A stretch of 23,897 nucleotides of DNA from Wenyingzhuangia sp. (GTDB lineage: Bacteria; Bacteroidota; Bacteroidia; Flavobacteriales; Flavobacteriaceae). Each line of letters begins with the position of its first letter. Within the stretch, counting starts at the first letter, position 1. The stretch covers positions 1 to 23,897 of the forward strand of contig JAHDFK010000021.1 in the NCBI GenBank assembly GCA_020628175.1, written 5' to 3'. A model generated the notes under the pieces. That model saw nothing but the letters and a program-made list of their open reading frames with translations. It searched no databases and had not been told where the DNA came from. The position numbers were made by a program, and so were the translations under genes. Shown here piece by piece: positions 14,061-22,468 of the stretch.

Positions 14061-14498
14061 TTATTCTTGTTCTATAGTATAATCTATTAAGCGTACACCT
14101 TTATCTTCTAGCATCACCACTTTGTTTTTATACAAACCTCCTAAAGCGTTTTTAAAAGCTTTTTTACTCATCCCTAATTCATATTTTATGGTATCAGGCT
14201 CCGATTTATCTGTTAAAGGTAAAAAACCATTATGTGCTTTTAATGCTGTTAAAATTTGTACCTGAAACTTTGTAATACTATTTCTAAAACCAATAGGTTG
14301 TAACGAAATATCTAATCGTTCATCATCTCTAACTTTCTTTACATAGCCCTTTAAACGCTGTCCTTCTTCTAAACGCTGATATACTTCATTTTTATAAAGC
14401 AATCCTTCACAAACCTCATCTACCAAAACAGTAATTCCTATTTTAGAAAAACCTCCTACTATAATATTTACTTGCTGTCCTACTTCAAACTCTTCCAT
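14061..14498 (-). CDS. Half-length CvfB-like RNA-binding protein (S1-like plus winged helix)
   Basis: A 145-residue protein. Residues 1-75 form an S1-like domain (VGQQVNIIVGGFSKIGITVL, ending DERLDISLQPIGFRN). Residues 80-140 fit the CvfB winged helix (GFLPLTDKSEPDTIKYELGM, SKKAFKNALGGLYKNK). Full CvfB proteins are about 280 residues with further S1-like domains first; those are absent, and menD ends 3 bases upstream, so there is no room for them. The gene is translationally close to menD and shares its operon. The retained domains show no decay, so this looks like a working short form. CvfB in staphylococci affects virulence gene expression; its role here is unknown. Confidence 0.78.
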   Translation of the reverse strand: MEEFEVGQQVNIIVGGFSKIGITVLVDEVCEGLLYKNEVYQRLEEGQRLKGYVKKVRDDERLDISLQPIGFRNSITKFQVQILTALKAHNGFLPLTDKSEPDTIKYELGMSKKAFKNALGGLYKNKVVMLEDKGVRLIDYTIEQE

Positions 14499-14501
14499 AT
14501 G

Positions 14502-16184
14502 TTATTCTTTAAACGATTCAAAATATGTTTTCAAAACCTGATCGTTTACATCGCTTGGTGTGAAAACTTCTAATATTTTTGGTTGTCTATCGTTGTTATA
14601 AAACGCAACCAATTCTTGCTCTAAACTTTTAGCACTATCTGCTGTACTATACTCAAAACCGTACATTTTACTTAAATGCTCAGCAGTTAATCCATGAGGT
14701 GTTTCGAAATACGATAAGGCCTCTGTTTTTTTAGGCCCTGGTAGTATTTTAAAAATCCCTCCTCCGTTATTATTCACTATAATAATTCTAAAACTACTTG
14801 GTATATACTTATTCCACAAAGCATTACTATCATATAAAAAACTAATATCGCCGGTAACTAACGTTACTTGTTTTTTAGTTTGCATCGCATACCCAATTGC
14901 TGTAGATGTACTTCCATCAATTCCACTTGTACCTCTGTTACAAAATACGTGTATCGAATCATTCATATCAAACAATTGAGCATAACGTACCGTAGCACTA
15001 TTGCTTAATTGTAATACAGAATTGTTAGGAATACACTTATGCACTAGCTCAAACACCTTAAAATCAGAATATTCAACACTTTTAACAAATTGTTTGTGTT
15101 GCTGTTTTCTGGCTTCTTTTTGTAACAACCCTTCTTGCTGATACGTACTTTCTATGCTTTTAGTCAACCAAAAAAACTGACTAAAAAACAACTGAGGACT
15201 TAATTTAAAATGATGTGTCAAGCTAAAAAAAGTATCATATCCGGTAAAAGCATTTACGGCCCAATGATGCTTTGGCTTATAAGCTCTTAAATATTGTTTT
15301 ACTCTTTTAGAAACTACCAAACCTCCAATAGTAATTAACACATCTGGTTGAAAGGCTCTTTTTTCATCCTCAGACAAACCTGCCAAAAACTGATCGATAC
15401 TATTGATTGTATTTTTGGTATTGATATTCGAAGTTGTTTCTGTTAAAACAAGTACCGAAGGATCTTTTAATAAATGGTCTATTTGCGTTTGTAACAATTC
15501 TGACGGTTGACACACGCCTAGCAATACCATTTTTTTTAACGAAGTATTCCAAATAGTTGCAAAAAGTTCTAAGTCTTTTACTTCTAGCGGCGTCTCTGTT
15601 AATAATTGTGCTTCTGGTTTTGGTTCTTCCTCAAATTGCAAACAAGTAGTTACCAAATTGTAAAGAGGTTCATCAAAAGGTACATTTATATGTACTGGCC
15701 CCATTTGTTCGTTTGCTATTGTGAATGCTTTGTACAAAAGCTCTTTATTATACGCTAAATCTACCGTATTTTTCACCTCTGTTAAATTTGCTTCAAACAA
15801 AATATGATTTTTCAAAACACCTTCTTGTCGTATGGTTTGTCCATCTCCAACATCAATCAAATGTTTGGGTCTATCGGCAGAAATAACAACCAAAGGAATG
15901 TTTGTATAAAATGCTTCTGAAACTGCCGGATAGTAGTTTAACAAAGCTGAACCCGAAGTACATACCAGACCTGTAGCGCTATTTTTTTGTTGTGCCATCC
16001 CCAAAGCAACAAAACCTGCACAACGTTCATCAACAATACTATACGTATTTATTGTTTTTGTTTGATGAAAGCCTATTGTTAAAGGTGCGTTACGAGAACC
16101 TGGAGATATAACAATCTCGTTAAGATGATTTGCTGCACATGAAGCTATAACCAACTGTGCCAATTCATTTTCAGGATATTTCAT
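14502..16184 (-). CDS. menD: SEPHCHC synthase MenD
   Basis: A 560-residue ThDP-dependent enzyme that joins 2-oxoglutarate and isochorismate, the first committed step of menaquinone synthesis. Visible are ISPGSRNAPLT (26-36), DERCAGF (52-58) with E53 as the ThDP-activating Glu, TSGSA (76-80) and DVGDGQTIRQ (111-120). The ThDP motif GDISFLYDSNALW leading to NNNGGGIF comes late in the chain, as expected. Length equals E. coli MenD (556). It heads a two-gene unit with the CvfB-like gene and is divergent from the NUDIX gene; menB lies 3.3 kb to the left. Confidence 0.96.
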   Translation of the reverse strand: MKYPENELAQLVIASCAANHLNEIVISPGSRNAPLTIGFHQTKTINTYSIVDERCAGFVALGMAQQKNSATGLVCTSGSALLNYYPAVSEAFYTNIPLVVISADRPKHLIDVGDGQTIRQEGVLKNHILFEANLTEVKNTVDLAYNKELLYKAFTIANEQMGPVHINVPFDEPLYNLVTTCLQFEEEPKPEAQLLTETPLEVKDLELFATIWNTSLKKMVLLGVCQPSELLQTQIDHLLKDPSVLVLTETTSNINTKNTINSIDQFLAGLSEDEKRAFQPDVLITIGGLVVSKRVKQYLRAYKPKHHWAVNAFTGYDTFFSLTHHFKLSPQLFFSQFFWLTKSIESTYQQEGLLQKEARKQQHKQFVKSVEYSDFKVFELVHKCIPNNSVLQLSNSATVRYAQLFDMNDSIHVFCNRGTSGIDGSTSTAIGYAMQTKKQVTLVTGDISFLYDSNALWNKYIPSSFRIIIVNNNGGGIFKILPGPKKTEALSYFETPHGLTAEHLSKMYGFEYSTADSAKSLEQELVAFYNNDRQPKILEVFTPSDVNDQVLKTYFESFKE

Positions 16185-16212
16185 TCGTTTTACGCTCTCT
16201 ATTTTAAGAACA

Positions 16213-16220
16213 CAAAATTA
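16213..16220 (-). promoter_or_regulatory. Possible -7 box for menD
   Basis: TAATTTTG on the minus strand fits TAnnTTTG 28 bases before the menD ATG. There is no good TTG at the usual distance. A near match on the plus strand, TATCTTTA (16235-16242), could serve the divergent NUDIX gene. Confidence 0.35.
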
Positions 16221-16263
16221 CAAATAAAAGGTAGTATCTTTACCATACAATGTTTCTTTTTAT

Positions 16264-16815
16264 ATGGATGAACTTATTGATGTTGTAAACGAAAAAGGTA
16301 TCGCTACAGGCACTACATGCCTTAAGAGTTTTGCTCATAAAAATGGAATTTTACATGCAAGCATTCATGTTTGGCTGTATACAAAACAAGGCAAAATCCT
16401 CATTCAAAAACGCAGTAAAAACAAAGATATTTATCCTAATTTATGGGATGTATCTGTTGCTGGACACATCGGAGCAGGCGAATCGCATCAAACTGCTGCT
16501 TTACGAGAGGTTGAAGAAGAAATTGGAATCGTATTACATAGCCATCAATTGCAATACAAAGGTATTTTTATAGAACATCATACACATCCAAACGGTCTTA
16601 TAGATCATGAAGTACATCATCTTTATTTTTGCGAAATAGATAGAGACACTAACCCTTTGCAATTACAAAGAGACGAAGTAAGTGCCGTAATGTTTATTGC
16701 TATAAATCAACTAGAAACACAATGTAACAATGCTACCGTTTTTGTACCACACACAAGCAGTTACTACACACATATTATTAATTTATTAAGAGTATTTAGC
16801 TACAATGAAAAATAG
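16264..16815 (+). CDS. NUDIX hydrolase (YfcD / IPP-isomerase-like subgroup)
   Basis: A 183-residue protein with a perfect Nudix box at 67-89: G67, E73 and REVEEEIGI (81-89). The layout MDELIDVVNEKG, then ILHASIHVWLY and IQKRSKNKDIYPNLWDVSVA, is that of the COG1443 group related to isopentenyl-diphosphate isomerase. Typical IPP isomerases have an additional conserved Cys and a longer N terminus, so substrate is open. It overlaps the next gene by 11 bases, so it is translationally coupled with the cNMP/CBS/DUF294 protein. Confidence 0.88.
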   Translation: MDELIDVVNEKGIATGTTCLKSFAHKNGILHASIHVWLYTKQGKILIQKRSKNKDIYPNLWDVSVAGHIGAGESHQTAALREVEEEIGIVLHSHQLQYKGIFIEHHTHPNGLIDHEVHHLYFCEIDRDTNPLQLQRDEVSAVMFIAINQLETQCNNATVFVPHTSSYYTHIINLLRVFSYNEK

Positions 16816-18721
16816 CATCGCAGAAAGAATTACCGATTTTATAAAGGCTTACCCTCCTTTTGATAATTTATCACATACTGATTTGTATAAATTGGCTGTA
16901 GAAACTAGTGTAGTATACTTAGATAAAGACGAAACACTTTACTCGCAAGGAAAACCACCAAAAGATAATTTTTACATTGTAAACCAAGGTGCTTTAAGAT
17001 TGTACAGACAAGAAGGAGAAGAAACCATACAAATAGAAATGTGTGATGAGGGAGATGTATTGGGTTTACGACCATTAATTGTAAACGAAAACTACACTTT
17101 AAATGCTAAAGCTTACGAAGAGTCTATTGTATATGCAATGCCCATTAAAATTTTTAACGAGCAATTTGCAAACAATTCAGACATTAGCAAGTACTTAATT
17201 ACTCGTTTTGCAAGTAACTCTACTTCTCGATTTTCTCAGGCTGAAAACGATCGTATTTTTGCCGATTACAAAAGAACACGACAAACAGATTATTTTAGTT
17301 CTAAAATAAATAGTTTAATGACCTCTACGGTAAGTGCATCTCACAAACACACCATTCGAGAAGCCGCAGAAATTATGAGCGAAAACAAAATAAGCTCTTT
17401 ATTTATTTCTAAAAAAAACAATCCTGTAGGGGTTATTACCAATAAAACTCTTTTACACAAAGTTGCAACAGGTAAATTTTCTATTGATGAGAATGTGAAA
17501 GAAATTATGAAATCGCCAGTTACAACGGCTTCTCCAGAAATTTCTATTGCGCAAGCTCAAATTATAATGTTGCAAGATAAAATAGAAAAGCTTTGTGTTA
17601 CCGAAGACGGTACCAACGCTTCTAAAATATTAGGAATGTTAACACAGCAAGATATTACAGCATCGTTAAGTAATAACCCTGCTGTGTTAATGAAACAAAT
17701 TAACCGAGCTCGTACCATTTCTAGACTAAGAGATTTACGACAACAGTTAAACGATTTATTAAAACGATACATTGATCAGCATATTTCTTTTACACACACA
17801 CTAACTGTTGTTGCAGAGCTTAACGAATCGATCAATCAAAAAGCTATTGAATTATCGCTTAAAGAGTTAGATGAAAAACCTCCTTGTAAGTTTGCTTTTT
17901 TTGCCTTGGGTAGTCAAGCTAGAAAAGAACAATTAATCCCTACAGATCAGGACAATGGAATTATTTTTGAAGAGGACGAAGATTCTGCGATTACAGAAAA
18001 CAGACGTTCTTATTTTATAGAACTTGCTAAAGAAATAACCAAAAACTTACATTCTATTGGTTTTGAATATTGCCCAGCAGAAATGATGGCTAGCAATCCG
18101 AAATGGTGTTTAAGCAAACACGAATGGAAAGAACAATTTAAAGACTGGATTTACAACCCTACTGACAAAAACATATTATTAACAGCCATATTTTTTGACT
18201 TTAACTTTGTGTATGGAAGTAAAAAATTAGTCAAAGAAATGTCTGCAACCGTAAGAGAACATACAAAAGATAATAGACGATTTTTTATGTTTTTAGCAAA
18301 AGATGCTTTAAAAAGTCCAAGTCCTATTGGTTTTTTTAGACAGTTTTTAGTCGATCAAGATGGAGCACATAAAGATCAATTTAATATCAAACAAAGAGCA
18401 ATTATGCCTTTAATTGATGCTGCTAGAATTTTAACATTACAACATAATTTACAAGGGATAAACAACACTGCAGAGCGATATTACAAATTAAGAGAATTAG
18501 AACCTCAAAACGCAGAAGTTTACGAAGCTTGTGCCTATGCTTTTAAAGCATTATTAAAGTTTAAAACTAAAAATGGTTTGGCTAATCTTGGCGAAGATGA
18601 TGGGAAATTCATCAAGCTAGAAACCCTTTCAAAATCTGACAAAGTAAAACTTAGACGTTGTTTTAAACCTATTAAAAGTATTCAAGAAATTATTACAGTA
18701 CGTTTTCAAGCCAACCTTTAA
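16805..18721 (+). CDS. cNMP-binding / CBS pair / DUF294 nucleotidyltransferase-like protein
   Basis: A 638-residue cytoplasmic signalling-type protein. Domain order: cyclic-nucleotide-binding-like domain (about 15-135), CBS pair (about 170-225 and 230-290), a GlnD-like nucleotidyltransferase domain with GSQARKEQ (369-376) and TDQDN (380-384), and a DUF294 C-terminal helical region (about 480-630). CBS pairs usually sense adenine nucleotides, and the NTase motif suggests nucleotidyl transfer to a protein or small molecule, but no substrate is known to me. It overlaps the NUDIX gene and lies 11 bases before a DnaQ-type exonuclease; this pair recurs in many bacteria, often beside acetate uptake genes, which are not present here. 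Confidence 0.9.
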   Translation: MKNSIAERITDFIKAYPPFDNLSHTDLYKLAVETSVVYLDKDETLYSQGKPPKDNFYIVNQGALRLYRQEGEETIQIEMCDEGDVLGLRPLIVNENYTLNAKAYEESIVYAMPIKIFNEQFANNSDISKYLITRFASNSTSRFSQAENDRIFADYKRTRQTDYFSSKINSLMTSTVSASHKHTIREAAEIMSENKISSLFISKKNNPVGVITNKTLLHKVATGKFSIDENVKEIMKSPVTTASPEISIAQAQIIMLQDKIEKLCVTEDGTNASKILGMLTQQDITASLSNNPAVLMKQINRARTISRLRDLRQQLNDLLKRYIDQHISFTHTLTVVAELNESINQKAIELSLKELDEKPPCKFAFFALGSQARKEQLIPTDQDNGIIFEEDEDSAITENRRSYFIELAKEITKNLHSIGFEYCPAEMMASNPKWCLSKHEWKEQFKDWIYNPTDKNILLTAIFFDFNFVYGSKKLVKEMSATVREHTKDNRRFFMFLAKDALKSPSPIGFFRQFLVDQDGAHKDQFNIKQRAIMPLIDAARILTLQHNLQGINNTAERYYKLRELEPQNAEVYEACAYAFKALLKFKTKNGLANLGEDDGKFIKLETLSKSDKVKLRRCFKPIKSIQEIITVRFQANL

Positions 18722-18732
18722 TCACCTTATTT

Positions 18733-19428
18733 ATGTTTCCAACTATTCTAAGTAAAATTAAAAACGTATTAGGCATAAAAGAGCTTCCATCTTACTGGTT
18801 AACGTACAGTGATTCGCTTAAAAACAAACCTAATACATCTATCAATAATTCAAAATTTGTAGTTTTTGATTGTGAAACAACAGGTTTGAATCCTAAAATT
18901 GATAAAATATTATCTATGGGAGCTGTTACAATCAACAATAAAATTATTCATGTAAACAACACTTTCGAAAAATACTTAGAACAAGATCTATTTAATAGAG
19001 AAAGTGTGGCTATTCATGGTTTGCTAAAAAAAGGAAATTACAATCAATGTAGCGAAGAAGAAGCCATTATTGCCTTTCTAAAATATATTGAAGGAGCTAT
19101 ATTGGTAGGACATCATGTAAGCTTTGATGTAAACTGCGTAAATTTTGCCTTAAAAAGAATGGGGCTACCCAAATTAAAAAACAAAACTTTAGATACGGGA
19201 GTTTTGTTTAAAAAAACAAAACATGAGGTGTATGCAGATGTTTTTAAAAAGTCGTTTACGCTTGATGAACTCTGCGAAGAACTACAAGTAAAAAAGAAAG
19301 ACCGACACACCGCCTACGGTGATGCTTATATTACTGCCATTGCCTTTTTTAAAATATTAGGAAAACTTAACAGAAATAACGATTTAAAACTTAAAGATTT
19401 ATTTTACACTCCTAAAATGATTTATTAA
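18733..19428 (+). CDS. DnaQ-like 3'-5' exonuclease (DEDDh)
   Basis: A 231-residue exonuclease-fold protein. The five catalytic residues are D46 and E48 in VFDCETTGL, D132 in HVSFDVN, and H192 and D197 in HTAYGDA, the DEDDh arrangement. It resembles the proofreading epsilon subunit, but the partner gene (DUF294 family) and the extra 40-residue N terminus point to the stand-alone exonuclease group of that gene pair, not to the replicase subunit. It follows the DUF294 gene after 11 bases in the same operon. No terminator is obvious after it. Confidence 0.9.
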   Translation: MFPTILSKIKNVLGIKELPSYWLTYSDSLKNKPNTSINNSKFVVFDCETTGLNPKIDKILSMGAVTINNKIIHVNNTFEKYLEQDLFNRESVAIHGLLKKGNYNQCSEEEAIIAFLKYIEGAILVGHHVSFDVNCVNFALKRMGLPKLKNKTLDTGVLFKKTKHEVYADVFKKSFTLDELCEELQVKKKDRHTAYGDAYITAIAFFKILGKLNRNNDLKLKDLFYTPKMIY

Positions 19429-19532
19429 CTACTATTTTTTAAACAAAAACACACAGTTGTTAAATTTTTATATAATTGGTCTAAACAGTCATCTTAGTAG
19501 CTTGATCTTTAACTTTTATGGCATGAATATTT

Positions 19533-19540
19533 TATCTTTG
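19533..19540 (+). promoter_or_regulatory. Predicted -7 box for mqo
   Basis: TATCTTTG matches TAnnTTTG exactly, 31 bases before the mqo ATG. The nearest TTG (19502-19504) is too far upstream, so the -33 element is weak or absent. Confidence 0.5.
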
Positions 19541-19571
19541 TGACTCTAAAAAAGATAAAAGGTTCTAAAAA

Positions 19572-20945
19572 ATGCCAAAAAAATCAACATCAAAAAGTAA
19601 CACGATCAAACATTCCGAATTTGTACTTATTGGAGGAGGAATCATGAGTGCTACTTTAGCTATTTTACTTTTCGAAAAATTTCCAGGAAAAACCATCACT
19701 ATTATAGAAAAGCTGCCTAAAATGGCAGAAGAAAGTTCTGAAGCATGGAACAATGCAGGTACAGGACATGCAGGTAATTGTGAACTTAACTACACACCGT
19801 ACAAAAATGGTGTTGTAGATCCGACCAAAGCCTTAAACACCGCTAAACAATTTTACGAGAGTTTAGATTTCTGGAAAGATTGTGCTAAAAAAGGATACAT
19901 TCACAACTTAGATAAGTGTTTATCTCCAGTACCTCACATGAGTTTTGTACAGGGTAAAAAAGATGTTGAATTTTTAGAAAAAAGATGGAACGTTTTAAAG
20001 GAAACTGAATATTTTAAAGATATGGAGTTTTCTAAAGACTACGACCAAATTAAAGAATGGTTACCTTTAATGATGGAAGGACGTAGTAAAAAATCTAAAA
20101 TAGCAGCAACTTATTACAAAGATGGTTTTGATGTAAACTTTGGTGAAGTAGCTGAACAAATTTTTAGATTTTTATCGAAACAACCTAACGTAAAGCTTGT
20201 AAACAATAGCAATGTTATTGATGTACAGAAAACAGAAAACAAACGTTGGTTATTATCTGTAAAAGGTCAGAACGTAGGTAAGCATTGGAAAATTGTAACC
20301 AATTACTTATTTATTGGTGCTGGTGGTGGTGCATTGTCTTTATTAGAAAAATCTGGAATTAGAGAAGCTAGAGGTTACGGAGGTTTCCCTATTAGTGGAT
20401 TATGGTTACGTTGTACCAATCCTGAAATTATAGAACAGCATGCTGCAAAAGTATATGGTAAAGCTAAGAAAGGAGCTCCACCAATGTCTGTTCCACACAT
20501 GGATACCAGAGTAATTAATGGAAGAAAAGAATTGTTATTTGGACCTTACGCTGGGTTTACAACAAAATTCTTAAAACACGGGTCTTTCTTCGATTTACCT
20601 AAATCTGTAGAATTTGACAATATTATGAGTTTATTAGGAGCTGGTTACAACAACTTACCTTTAGTAGGGTATCTTGTAAAACAAGTAAGCTTGAAGTTTG
20701 AGGATAGAATGGAAATGTTACGTGAGTTTTATCCTGAAGCAAAAGATGAAGACTGGAAAGTTGTTGTTGCAGGACAACGTGTACAAATTATAAAAAGAAG
20801 TAAGTCTGAAGGTGGTAAACTACAGTTTGGTACCGAAGTTATTGTTTCTAAAGACAAATCTATAGCCGCTTTACTAGGTGCATCTCCAGGAGCATCTACT
20901 TCGTACGCTGTAATGAAAAATGTATTAGATAGATGTTTTAACTAA
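19572..20945 (+). CDS. mqo: Malate:quinone oxidoreductase
   Basis: A 457-residue FAD enzyme that oxidises malate to oxaloacetate at the membrane and passes electrons to quinone, replacing or adding to NAD-dependent malate dehydrogenase. The FAD-binding start is FVLIGGGIMSATLAILL (17-33), followed by ESSEAWNNAGTGHAGNCELN, a signature of Mqo, and YGGFPISGLWLRC in the middle. It is slightly shorter than typical Mqo (about 490-500). There is no membrane segment; the protein is peripheral. menB and menD in the window supply the menaquinone it would reduce. It has its own -7 box and a strong terminator, so it is likely monocistronic. Confidence 0.95.
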   Translation: MPKKSTSKSNTIKHSEFVLIGGGIMSATLAILLFEKFPGKTITIIEKLPKMAEESSEAWNNAGTGHAGNCELNYTPYKNGVVDPTKALNTAKQFYESLDFWKDCAKKGYIHNLDKCLSPVPHMSFVQGKKDVEFLEKRWNVLKETEYFKDMEFSKDYDQIKEWLPLMMEGRSKKSKIAATYYKDGFDVNFGEVAEQIFRFLSKQPNVKLVNNSNVIDVQKTENKRWLLSVKGQNVGKHWKIVTNYLFIGAGGGALSLLEKSGIREARGYGGFPISGLWLRCTNPEIIEQHAAKVYGKAKKGAPPMSVPHMDTRVINGRKELLFGPYAGFTTKFLKHGSFFDLPKSVEFDNIMSLLGAGYNNLPLVGYLVKQVSLKFEDRMEMLREFYPEAKDEDWKVVVAGQRVQIIKRSKSEGGKLQFGTEVIVSKDKSIAALLGASPGASTSYAVMKNVLDRCFN

Positions 20946-20962
20946 TTATAACATCTATCTAA

Positions 20963-21005
20963 AAAAAAAGAGCTGTCAGTAAAATTTACTGACAGCTCTT
21001 TTTTT
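20963..21005. terminator. Strong terminator after mqo, usable from both strands
   Basis: AGAGCTGTCAGTA pairs with TACTGACAGCTCT, extended by A- and T-runs on both sides. It follows mqo by 17 bases and can also end the convergent outer membrane gene, whose stop is about 105 bases away. The remaining gap (21006-21110) shows nothing else. Confidence 0.93.
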
Positions 21006-21110
21006 ATTTCTATTAGACTTCAATTTTCATTAATAAGAAATTCTATACATCGAATTATAAAATCATTATTTACTAACAACAATTAAAACAAAGCCTTAAC
21101 ATATCATCTT

Positions 21111-22292
21111 TTAGAAAGCTTCTGAGATTCCTAAATAAGGATTGCTTGAATTTTTACCGATACCAAAATCTAACCTTGCATTTAAGCGTTCTTCTTTATC
21201 CAATAAAAAACGTAAACCTAAACCAAAACTTGGTCTTAAGTTTTTAAACTTAAAGTTCTCTACTTTATTCGCTACATCTCCTACTCCTGCAAAAGCTACC
21301 ATTCCTAATCTTCCAAAAAGGTGTTTTCTATACTCTACTTGCGTTGCTATAATATGACGATCTACATAACGCCCTTCTATATATCCTCTTAAAATTTCGC
21401 TACTTCCAAACAATGATAATTCGGAGAAAGGAACGTCTTGAAATGTAAATCTACCCATTGCGTGAATCCCAATAATATCTGTTAACTTTTTAAAAGGTTT
21501 AAAAAAGTAGCGCACATCAAAGCGGCTTAATTGAAACCTATTGGTACCTCCCAATACTTTACCATAAAAACCATGTGTTAATTCTACAAACAAACCTTTA
21601 CTTGCATTTAAAATATTATCTCGGCTATCGTATAAAATTCCCAATTCAACTCCTGTTGATACAGAACCATTGTGCCCTGAAAATTGTGACGAATTTAAAA
21701 TACCTCCATCTTTAGTAGTTACATTAAAAATACTATTATAGCGAATTCCACCTCCCACAAATAAATGTTTTACAAACATTTGTTTTAAAACTCTTGGTTC
21801 AAATCTAAATTGAAAGGAATCAAACTCTTCTTCAGCTTCTAAAGCAGCATCACGTCCAAAACCATAAAACAATCGAGGAAAATTTTTAAATGCAAAATTC
21901 CCTATAATTACCCATTTTTCTTGATTGGTAAACATCTCAAATCCTGAAAACAAAATAAACTGATTGTTTAAAGTATATTGAATCGTCATTGGCATATTTG
22001 ACGTTCGAGTTTCGTCTCCAGAACCTTTAAACTTAAAAAGATATTTTGCCCCAACACCAAAACTCATACTTGTTTCTGGCGCATACCCTACTATAGGTGC
22101 CATTATTAATTTAGAAGGATATAACGTACTGTCTTTTTCTACTGATTTCTTATTAGGATACACAGTAAACAGGTCTTTAAACTTTTCTATTTTCTCATCA
22201 AAATCATCAGATTCTTGTGCAAAACCTTGGGGTATATATAGTACACTAAAAAGTAAGCATACATAAATTATTTGCTTCATCAATTCATTCAT
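21111..22292 (-). CDS. Outer membrane beta-barrel protein, Omp85/BamA C-terminal type
   Basis: A 393-residue exported protein. Residues 1-25 (MNELMKQIIYVCLLFSVLYI, then PQGFAQ) form a signal peptide; an alternative start is M5. After a short acidic linker the rest alternates in beta-strand fashion: GVGAKYLFKF, GGGIRYNSIF and, near the end, LRPSFGLGLRFLLD. ILRGYIEGRYVDRH carries the RGY/F motif typical of the Omp85 superfamily. There are no POTRA domains, so it is a stand-alone barrel of the surface-antigen (D15) type, not BamA itself. The substrate is unknown. No clear promoter box was found; TAATTTAG near 22315-22322 is a partial match. Confidence 0.82.
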   Translation of the reverse strand: MNELMKQIIYVCLLFSVLYIPQGFAQESDDFDEKIEKFKDLFTVYPNKKSVEKDSTLYPSKLIMAPIVGYAPETSMSFGVGAKYLFKFKGSGDETRTSNMPMTIQYTLNNQFILFSGFEMFTNQEKWVIIGNFAFKNFPRLFYGFGRDAALEAEEEFDSFQFRFEPRVLKQMFVKHLFVGGGIRYNSIFNVTTKDGGILNSSQFSGHNGSVSTGVELGILYDSRDNILNASKGLFVELTHGFYGKVLGGTNRFQLSRFDVRYFFKPFKKLTDIIGIHAMGRFTFQDVPFSELSLFGSSEILRGYIEGRYVDRHIIATQVEYRKHLFGRLGMVAFAGVGDVANKVENFKFKNLRPSFGLGLRFLLDKEERLNARLDFGIGKNSSNPYLGISEAF

Positions 22293-22409
22293 TTTGAATG
22301 CTATTTTTAATAAGCTAAATTACTATATATTTCTTGACTTAGGATATTTTTAGACATTATCTTTTATGAAATATTCCATCAAGTAAGTAGTGAAATTTAT
22401 TATTATAAC

Positions 22410-22444
22410 AAAAAAGTTAGCTCTTTATGAGAACTAACTTTTTT
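22410..22444 (-). terminator. Terminator after the DEAD-box helicase gene
   Basis: AAAAAAGTTAG-CTC and GAG-AA-CTAACTTTTTT form a stem with a 2-base bulge and U-runs on both strands. It is 24 bases past the helicase stop. The rest of the gap (22293-22409) is AT-rich with no gene. Confidence 0.8.
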
Positions 22445-22468
22445 GTATATATCTAAAATAACTTTTTA

